Notes under the pieces: model-generated
The model's database searches: none
What the model was told of the DNA's origin: nothing
What the model saw: only the letters and a program-made list of their open reading frames with translations
Source of the DNA: Ascaris suum
Taxonomy: Eukaryota; Nematoda; Chromadorea; Rhabditida; Ascarididae
Direction: 5' to 3'
Length of the DNA stretch: 64,000 bases
Assembly: GCA_013433145.1 (NCBI GenBank)
Contig: CM024168.1
Span: 5,960,184 to 6,024,183, forward strand
Shown: one piece after another, positions 55,191 through 64,000 of the stretch
Layout of the letters: each line of letters starts with the position of its first letter
How positions within the stretch are numbered: position 1 is the stretch's first letter
Program-made: the position numbers and the translations under genes

Positions 55191-58039
55191 AGCAACAATA
55201 ATAATAGTCTCATCATTGCTGTTATTACGTACATTTGACCTTTAAATAAGTTATAAGCGACGATGAAACATTGAAATATACCAATGTGATTTGTGATAAA
55301 ACGATCCTAATAATGTTCATATATGTGAGCATTTTCGCCTCTATCGCTTTCCGCGGAAGCATTGACAAAACGACACACAACTTGACAAGCATAAAGCGAC
55401 TATGAATTTATTGCGAATAAATCGACGTCGAATATTTCTTTGAAGGATAACAAACTGGAACCATAGTAATCGGTGTAAATGTAAAAGTAATTCCTGCTTT
55501 TGAAAAAAACTACTGAATTAAGAACTAACCGAAATAAAATCAAAAATTTCTTTGCAGAATGGTGGTGAAATCTCCAGTAAAAGCATTCAAATTATCACTT
55601 CTGGATGCTCTGTTATAAAAAATTACTCATATGACGTGAATTCAAATTGGATTACATTGGAAATAACACAAAACGTCCTCATTGAGTCAACAATGGGACA
55701 TTTACTATACGTAATATTAAGAAGTGCGCAACTACATAATCACTATTTGTTGGTGAAAGGCTCACTGCCCCATGCACTCTGACCTTAAAACAGCGATTGT
55801 GTTTGTTTTACGAAGTGAGTTGATTCATTGATTCCATGACAGTTGTAATCCTCGACAGTTATGCCGCCAAGAGACCGGCACATAATATAATGTTAGAAGC
55901 AGCCTCGGAATATGAAATATTCTTGAGAGGAAGCTATTAAAAAAAGAGCCGAGTTTCGAAAACGAGCCTAGGCATAAGTGTAGAGTTGGGTTTGGGACTT
56001 CAATTGACAGTTACTTGCTGGAGGCGAAACTACTGGAGGCTCTATTGCAACGATAATGATCCTTTCATGGATAAATCCTATTTAAGAGAACAAATGGACC
56101 TTTGCCGAAAACACTGTAGAAAACCTACTCTCAGATGAGAATGTTAGAAACAAAACTTGTGCACAGCTATTGTAATGGACATGCGCTTCTGCATTTATGT
56201 GCTAATGTCGATCTCCTGTCTGATGACAAACCAAATATAACACTTCTTATTTTAGCATAGAACAGCTTTATTTTGAATAGCTTTTTAGATGAGAATGGGA
56301 GACGATTTTGATTACCAACTAAAAGAAGCAACAATTTTATCCGATCTAAGTGGAGGAGCAAGAGGAGCTGGCGACCTTAGATCAAGTTCAATCTTCCAGC
56401 CTTTTAGATCACAGCACGGCCTCTAAATAAGCTATATTTTCTGTTGTTTTACGTAATTAACCTAGTACGCTTAATGAATAAACGAACATTTCAGAGAATT
56501 ACCATCGAAGAGTTGACACAAAAATGATGGAAATACGAGTAGAGAAGTATCGGCCATTTTCGCAGTAAAGTGTTTGTTATGCGTGGTGTTGCCCGAGGGG
56601 TGCCGAGGAAGAAGATTTAGTTAACCGACGATGCTCCTTAGGCATGTCGCATTAGCTGGCCATTAGCTGCGCATTGAGAATGCGACTTCACGGTCAAGCG
56701 TCAGTCGTAATAAGCGTATACATACATCTCAGCGAATATATCAGTCCGCATCATTCCCCTCCCCATCCCAAAATCCCTAATCTTTAATGGTGTTGACTCA
56801 CACTTAAGCAGATTTGAGCCGCTCTTGAGTATTGCTTATCGCGTGCTGTACACTCCGTCAGCCACATTGGACCTCATTTGACTAGTGGCAGCAGCAGACG
56901 TAAGAAATTGTTATCTATAAAAAGCCAAAATATAAAATGCTTGAGGAGTCCAGGTTTTCGAGACTGCTAATGAAATTCGTAAGAACAGCGCGGTAGGAGA
57001 GCGGAGCTGAAGGGACAAAAAAACGCTGTATTCCTTGGAAAATTCGACGATAACATATCCCCAAACATTCTAGACAGGAAGGCCATTTTACAGTATAACT
57101 CCACAACGAAATCGGGGGATGATTCAATGGGAAATTTCTGATGACATCTGATCCCTGCCAAACAAGTTCAGACTAGGCGCATTAGCTGGCACTAAATGAA
57201 GGGTGCTTTTCGATCTCTTCCGTCGGTATCGCAAGCAGTTTTCGTATGCTGTCTAAGCTTTACAACATTTGATTATTTTAATTTGTAATTTGTGGTATAT
57301 TAAATATAAATAACTTGTAACATACAATAAAGTAAATAATTTAAAGCGATGATGTCAGACTCCGATCAGCGGTGATATTATTTTGATTCTATCAGTAATT
57401 AGCTGAGAGATGAGAAAACACTCTGTGGAGTCGTATTCAGAACTGTAATAGATTTTAATTATCATTTACGCAGCTATATTTAATAATGTGTAGTAACTTT
57501 TGTTATTTTTTGATGATTAATTTCATTCAATAGCGTCAGCATAATTCAGAATTATATAAAATATATCCCAATTAACAACTAGATTCTCCTCTATTAATTT
57601 GCTAAATAAATTCGCATATTTAATCAAATTTTATTCGTGGATCACTCACTTAATCACTCAACCAGCAAGCAGAGTTGCTTAATTTATAAGATGCCATCAA
57701 ACCATCCGTCATTCGTTTAGTTGTTAAGCACTTTTAATGAATTTCCATTTGAATGAATCACGTGAATATATTTTTTTTTCTTTTATAGGCGTAATTTGGT
57801 AATTTATTACCACAAAGAGTGCCTCCTTAATGATGTGGTAGACAAGCAAGCCAGCAGACAGAAAGGCAATAGGAGACAACAGACAAGCGAGATGAAGCTA
57901 ATTCTAGGCTAAGACTAAGCAAATTGTGAATAAGGAACCTGTGCTGATCAATAAGAGATGCATCAATAGCGTTGAGAATGTCGATAGGTTGCACATGTGG
58001 CGAGCAACGTCCCGATAGAAACTTATAGACATTTTGCTA
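55191..58039. other. Non-coding, nothing recognised
   Basis: AT-rich with no supported exon or repeat unit. Confidence 0.4.
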
Positions 58040-58102
58040 AGTCATTCAACTGCCCCCACCTGGTTTCCCAGAGGGAAACCAGGTGGAGGCAATTGAATGA
58101 CT
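58040..58102. repeat. Hairpin with 30-bp arms and 3-nt loop
   Basis: Arms 58040-58069 and 58073-58102 are inverted copies with only two mismatches, around loop AGA; the core reads CCACCTGGTTTCCC / GGGAAACCAGGTGG. In a minus-strand transcript both mismatches become G:U pairs, so the RNA stem would be fully paired. The tight loop argues against an ordinary microRNA precursor and suggests a recent palindromic duplication. Confidence 0.92.
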
Positions 58103-58735
58103 CCGTTCACGTCGTTCAAAATGTGGGTGATATACACTCATCTCGAAATACTTAAATTCTTCACTTTTTCGCGGACAAAGTGAAGAGCAGTTGCAGCAAC
58201 GCACCGCATATGAAGCGGCACCTATATATTCCAATGGGTGCTTCTGAAGGCAAACGATGAAAGCCTTATTTAACAATTAACATGAGCGAATGCAGCTGTA
58301 TCTCTAGATTAATCTCGCCTAACGACTCCGTCATCAAACCGCTCACCTTAAATAAACTTCTCCGATAAACTTTTTGAATACCTTGAAGTTATCGGCGAGA
58401 TAGGAGGTTTCATGCTAATAAACTCAAATGTCGCATCAAAGCAAAGAAATAAAATACTTGTCTTGTGAACCGTATAAGAGGAAAGGAAACGCGAATTATT
58501 ATACAGACCATCTTACTGGCCGGCTGTGAAATGGAACTCACCTCTCAAGGCAACTAAGAACCAGATATGCAAATGTAATTTTTCAGTCAGCTTCAAGGGC
58601 ATGGCGGAATGACGATGCTATTCATCTGTTACCACAATTTAGTAAGTTAGTAAAAATTACTATAAATTTGCTATCCGAAGTTACTGTAAAAAATTACTGC
58701 TCGCGTTACTATAAATTTATTTGCAGCTCTGTAGC

Positions 58736-59132
58736 TGGCCTGCGTACAAATGCCATAATTCTACGAAAGGAAACAGCTATACAGGCATCACGTAGAGCGA
58801 CAAATACTGAAAAGATTCGGGCTCAGCAAATAAGAGAGTCTATAGAGCTATGGAACTTGTCGTCGTATTCGACATATCAGCTTAAAGTTTGCCGCATTTT
58901 GTCACATAGGTTCTCGATTTGCTCGTCTAAAAAACTGATATTTAGCCACCGAAATGTTGTGCGGTTGCTGCAGTCACCTTTGAAGTATTCGAAAATTCCT
59001 TTCCCTTCAAACTTTTTGAGGTTTGGAAGCAGTACCCATTCACAAGGATAGTCAAATGACGGGCAAATAGAGTAAAATGTGGTGAACAGGTGAGCAAGAT
59101 AGATGGCCTGCATACGAATGCCATAATTCTAC
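58736..59132. repeat. 29-bp direct repeat pair
   Basis: TGGCCTGC[G/A]TAC[A/G]AATGCC plus ATAATTCTAC occurs at 58736-58764 and 59104-59132 (27 of 29 identical), 368 bp apart, bracketing the possible transposase fragment. Confidence 0.9.
58877..59113 (-). pseudogene. Possible decayed mariner-like transposase fragment
   Basis: The minus-strand frame contains DYPCEWVLLPNLKKFEGKG. This resembles the mariner/IS630-type block around the third catalytic acidic residue (family pattern: Asp-Leu-Ala-Pro-Cys-Asp, then aromatic, Leu-Phe-Pro-x-Leu-Lys-Lys), here with Glu at the acidic position. The following DEQIENLCDKMRQTL could match the C-terminal helix. The rest of the transposase, including the earlier two Asp, is not seen, and no terminal inverted repeats were found. 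The likeness is short and may be fortuitous. Confidence 0.28.
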
Positions 59133-59199
59133 ATCGTCTTGTCAGACTTTTGTTGGAGTGTGTGTCTTGCAAAGGGACAATATCCTTGAAGAAGTCGTC

Positions 59200-60600
59200 C
59201 GATGAAAATTCTCGTTACACCCACACATATAAGAGCGGGCGTTTTATTTCTATTGCACATCTGACTGCCTCATGACTCTTCTGTGCATGATACATTTTTC
59301 GTTTGTCGTTCTTGGATCATCAGTGCGCCACAACCCCAGATCCAGTGAGATAACAACATGTGCTCACAAACCAACGTGATGTTTTCCCTTTGGCATTCTG
59401 CTTGTTGAGGTATTAGAAAATTGGGAGAAGGGGAGGGGTCGGGTTGAGGGTGGAAAAAGGAAGTGGGACGAAAGAAAGCGATTAGAAACGGTGTGCGCTT
59501 TTTTAGTTCTTTTCATCTAACCCAAAGTCGGTCATGTCGAGTGATACCTCAGGATAAACATTTTTTGTTCTGGCTCAAAATCATGCGGCATATGGCAACC
59601 GTTGTTTGATGAGGAGTGAGGATGCCGCTTGCTGGTGAAACTACAACCCTCGACCTTTGGCTTTCCGCATAGGTGCTCTAAAAGGTTGACCCAGTGCATT
59701 TAGGTACTGTCTGAACTGATCATCAGACAGTGTTTATTCAAACTATTGTGAAGGAACTATATATGTATGTAATCCAGGCAAAAAAAACTATCAGTGCTTC
59801 CAATAGAAAGGAGGGAAGCGTACCAGATAATCCGGCACGACTTGTGCTTTTTGCATCCGCTCATGCGACCAGGCAGTTTTACAAACTACCAACAATAAAT
59901 AAAATATTCTCAGAATTCTCTGCACACTTCAATTGATCAGATCACCCACGAAAATCTTCAATGAATGATTGCTTTATCTATAACTTGATCGGTGTGAAAT
60001 GTATGCAAATGTTGTACCTTCTTTTAAATGCCTGTGGCGATTCCTTTTAAATGTGTTAGATGAAGGCGAGAAGTAGTGTATGGACCTCAATGTGCATTGC
60101 GCTAGAAAATTTCCTGACTTCCTACCAAATTTCGAAAAGGTATTACCATAATGCGCCTAAGCAGCTTTACAGAGAGCTCTATGCGAAATATTGCAACTTG
60201 ATATATACGTTCATTCGATATCGCTGTAGTGGATGTGATTCTCATCAGATACCTCCAAATTGAGTCATCTATCAAACTTTTGACAGCACATCATTTCCTC
60301 CCTCTGAGGTTTCCTTCATTTGAGGTTAGCTAATAAAGTATTGAGCCGATATTTGGATGCTAAGGATTTGTGGCACATCTATGAACAAGATTATCCAATG
60401 TAAGCATACTTCGATGCAAAATGACTTAATGAGTTTTAAGTTCCTTTAGTGATGCTGAAGTTGAATGAAAGCTACTAGTAATCTTTGTAGAACCCGCTGA
60501 TCACCGCTCGGAAATGTCGATGTGTTCCTCGTGCGCAAGTCTTTTCAACCATTCGCACCACTCAAAAATTGAATAACTTTTTCACAATTGCCATACAAAT
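59200..60600. other. Non-coding, nothing recognised
   Basis: No supported exon on either strand. Confidence 0.4.
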
Positions 60601-60606
60601 TATATC

Positions 60607-60690
60607 TCAGAGAGGGAGAGAGGAAGATACAGTGAGAGAGGGAGAGTAATAGAGTGGGAAGTGAGAGAATGATAAAGATGTGAGCGAGAG
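60607..60690. repeat. GA-rich imperfect microsatellite
   Basis: Repeated GAGAG, GGGAGAG and GTGAGAG words on the plus strand. Confidence 0.8.
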
Positions 60691-60699
60691 TGAGGTAGT

Positions 60700-63600
60700 G
60701 AATGCCAGAGAATGACACTAAGAGTCCCCGACAAAATTCGCTCAAAATTGAAAACGAACTCATCAAGCGAGTGCTTACGAGCGTTTCGATGTCGCGTTTA
60801 TCAATCAGCCGAAATTTTGTTCGTTTCGTCCAAAATTGTGGGAAATATGTCCCCATATGGTATAATTCGACGTATTCCGTTTCAATGTGAATGCAGCTGC
60901 AAACTTCATCATTCTCCGATGACATCTCTTTGTAGAGATCGATAAACTTTTGAATTGTGGCATGTCAAAAACATTTTTAGTTGGATGTGCTAAATGCAAT
61001 TCCACTCTTATAGAATGTATGGCATGCAATAAAATATAACAATAAAATATAATATGAATAAAATGAGATATTATAAAAGTGGTATAATGTGATAAATGAT
61101 AATATCACATTTATTAATGTTTACATATTGCATTTTCAAGCGTGAAACTGCGCGCAATGTAGCGTTGCATCTAAATGACGGCAAATTAGAGAGTAGTGTT
61201 GCATTTCACGCAATTTTTCAGCGGATATATGAAGGCATTTGATGCTTTGAAATAAATGTAAGTCAGTGCGACAGCTGTCACATTGAAGGTCGCGTAACTC
61301 GATTGTGACAGCCGACAGCTACTCACATTCTATTATAGAGTCCTTAGTAGTGACCACGAAAACGTGCGTGGGAATGATGCCTCCCATAGAGTCAGTTCAG
61401 CGATCACTTTTGCATAAATGTGCGGATGTTGATCGTGACGGTATGCAGGGAAGAGAGTGAGAATGGGAGGAGAAAAGCATAAAAGTGGAGCTAGAAAGCC
61501 GAAAGGAAGACGAGTAATGTAGCGTCGAACCAGAACCACATACCTCAGTTAACACAGTTTCCGTTCCTCGATTATCCATTAAGAGTAAGACTCAGGGAAT
61601 ACTCATCTTTTCGCTCTTCAATGGTGAGCAAAGTGTGTCATCGGAGATTATAACTAATAAAATTCAGAACAACAGATAACAATAAAATCAGCATGGAGAA
61701 ACAGTAGAGAGAAATTGTTATCCACCATACACTGTGAAAATTTTTAGATTCATTCGAGGTGGCTGCGACGAAAATTGAAGTCTGTGAATGACTGACGCGT
61801 ATATAAGCCCCTAATATGCACTATCGTGGTACTGGTTTACTTTTGCAAAGGCCATACTAGGCTTCTTAAAATGCTTAGCGAAGGTATATTTTAATATGCA
61901 TGAAAAGCCTAGAGTTTAATTGGTATTTCGTGGTTTTTTATCGGACTAATGCTTCAAAACACAGACAATGCAACCCTCGGCGACGTTGACTTAGTCTCTG
62001 CAGTGAGAAGTGGAGATTCGAAGAGTTTAATCGGAACTCGACGGAAAAACTTGACGATGAATTCAAGAGCTATGAAACCGGAAATAAGATTCTGAAAAGA
62101 AATTCGTCGTTGCTAGTTAAGTTAGTCGATGTACAGTTCTGAGAAAAATGCAACTTGTTAAGGAGGCATTACCAGGATGCCCTCAATATAAATATATAGG
62201 CATTGACAGTTGGCGTTTGATATGCACGCTTAGATGAAGGGCAATGACAACAATAGGATTACATGCATCACTTATTTATAAGACGTGCCGCGCATAAACA
62301 AATTGGAAAATGAGCGTCAGTTGGTGAATATGTTTAGCGAAAAGATTCACACGATTGCTGAATGAGTGGAGATGAATTTTCCAAGTGAAATATTTTCGAG
62401 AGGGAAGTTTTCTCTCGCAGCTGCTAGCATTTCAAAAATTTCTTGAAGAAAGGAGCCATGACAACAAGTTGCACTTTTTTGCGCAATCGACAGGTTTTTG
62501 CAATTCGTCCAACCGCATTGACACAGTAAGGCTTATGAGTATAATGTGTTTTGCATGGCTGAATTCTTCTAAGCCATTAAATGCTTAGAAGTGAGCAATA
62601 TTTACGCCCTTTTCTGCAATAAAATCTACAATTTCTTTACTTTAGACAGTGCTTTACTTGAAAAAAAAGATTTTTATTATATACTGAAGATGGATATTTG
62701 CTTATGAGACATCTTCACATTTCATGCCATTGAAAAATTTCTTGAATATATAGTAAGGAGTAGTAAGGAGTGTCGAACAGTCGAAAAAAAATTCCTTAGA
62801 GCGAATGGCTGGTTTTTTAAAATATTGTTTTTATATTCTAAATATCTTTGCATTGATTAATCCATAGTGTTTGGTCGTAACAACTCTAAACTGCCGTTTA
62901 CCACTGATAGTGATGATATTGCGTTAAAATGACTTTATTTCGTTGTCCATATTCAATATTGTACTAAACGTGCAATCAAAGATTCCTACTGCTAATTAGC
63001 GTCGATATTCTTCAATTTCAGGAAAGTTCTAGTATTCCTCTAAAACTTGCAATTTCGATTTTTAATTTTTAGTAAAATCCATGCGATCTAAATTTCATAG
63101 AGCTGTTTATTCCTCGCAAAGATTGCTAGCATGTTTAGTGCCTTCAGACAATACTCTTGTTTAATATGAGGGAACACTGAAGTCAGTCGGTTGGGTAGTC
63201 TAAATCGACACACATTAGCATTACGATAATGACATGAACTAGTGACTTTTATAGGGATATTTCGTATGTTATTTTATTTGTTAGAGACTCTCAAACATTG
63301 TACGGCTCATTTAACACGTGTGTTATTCAAGCGACTATAATGTTGTGCACATTGAAAACATCACTCTCGTCATCTTCTATGAGTTGATACGCTTCAATGT
63401 TCGTATTTTATGAACTAAAGCTTAGTGGGAATCATAGGATGATGTGTGCTCGTTTAGTGACGAGGTGCTACATCAATATTTCAAGTTTTCGAAACCTTAT
63501 TTACAAGATTTCAATTTATTAGTGCAAGAAATTCTAATCCAGGTGAGAAAAATTCATCACACCGTTGCAGAAAAGTATCACTATTTATAGTAGAATCAAT

Positions 63601-64000
63601 GATTTGCCAATTGGTACAATGAGAAATCTTATTGTTTTACCTGGATTTGGCAACTAACTTTGAGTAAAGTTATGACCAAAAATAACTCAGCAATCCTTTA
63701 ATGGAATCGAATATTTTTTCACGATGTGAAATTTGTATAATTCACCGTCAGTTGAGTTTTGGTGACAAATATTGCCAAAGTTAATTGTAACAATTTCAGA
63801 ACGAATCATTGCGTTTCTGAAGGGGGGGCATACCAAGTGAAGTGCTAAATAATCAACTTTGATAAAAGCATACAATTTGGCCATTTTACGACGAAGTTTC
63901 ACAGCACCATTTTCAGTAGATTCGATCCACAGACAGACAGACGAGCAGGCAAACATTCTCGCGTATACACTGACATGGTATTTTCATAATATGCTTTGAA
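60700..64000. other. Non-coding; unassigned open frames
   Basis: Minus frames at 60700-60925 (run VELYHMGTYFPQFWTKRTKF) and 63687-63956 (run VKLRRKMAKLYAFIKVDYLA) are moderately protein-like but lack splice context. A CAGACAGACAGACG run at 63929-63941 borders the second. They may be dispersed-repeat remnants. Confidence 0.3.

Overview
The window looks like AT-rich nuclear DNA of a nematode. The reasons are T-rich 3' splice sites ending TTTTAG or TTTCAG, very short exons in kilobase-scale introns, long (AT)n microsatellites, and a nematode-type three-immunoglobulin neuronal adhesion gene. Low gene density suggests a strongylid-like (clade V) worm with an expanded genome. That placement is inference, and the species cannot be named from sequence alone. 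There is nothing bacterial here: no operons, CRISPR arrays or phage modules.

Layout. At 5235-5354 (minus) lies the first coding exon of a gene of the MPRIP/TRIOBP/Outspread family (myosin-phosphatase Rho-interacting protein), recognised by its cysteine-rich N-terminal motif. The rest runs left and is not found in the window. From about 5.4 to 27.9 kb there is mostly non-coding DNA with microsatellites, a ~313-bp foldback element (15819-16131), and a few coding-like open segments reported at low confidence. From 27.9 to 32.0 kb (minus) I assembled a phase-consistent chain of seven candidate exons, including a 26-nt microexon. They would encode the C-terminal part of a protein I do not recognise.

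The best-supported gene is at 38.9-50.2 kb (minus): eleven exons of a RIG-5/lachesin-type cell-surface protein with three Ig domains. All introns have GT..AG ends and all phases agree. Its C-terminal exons add an acidic low-complexity stretch and a short hydrophobic end. The 5' end with the signal peptide is not securely located; one tentative exon is at 51.4 kb. From 51.5 to 64 kb I see no convincing gene, only a 30-bp-stem hairpin (58040-58102), a possible decayed mariner-like transposase fragment (~58.9-59.1 kb) and simple repeats.

How the genes relate. The RIG-5-like protein would act at neuronal surfaces by pairing Ig domains; the MPRIP-like protein would scaffold actin, RhoA and myosin phosphatase inside cells. 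Nothing links them beyond proximity. Repeat features of note are six (AT)n tracts of about 80-150 bp, six G/C homopolymers of 13-22 bp, and five copies of a 15-16-bp motif related to GCACATATCGTGCCA.
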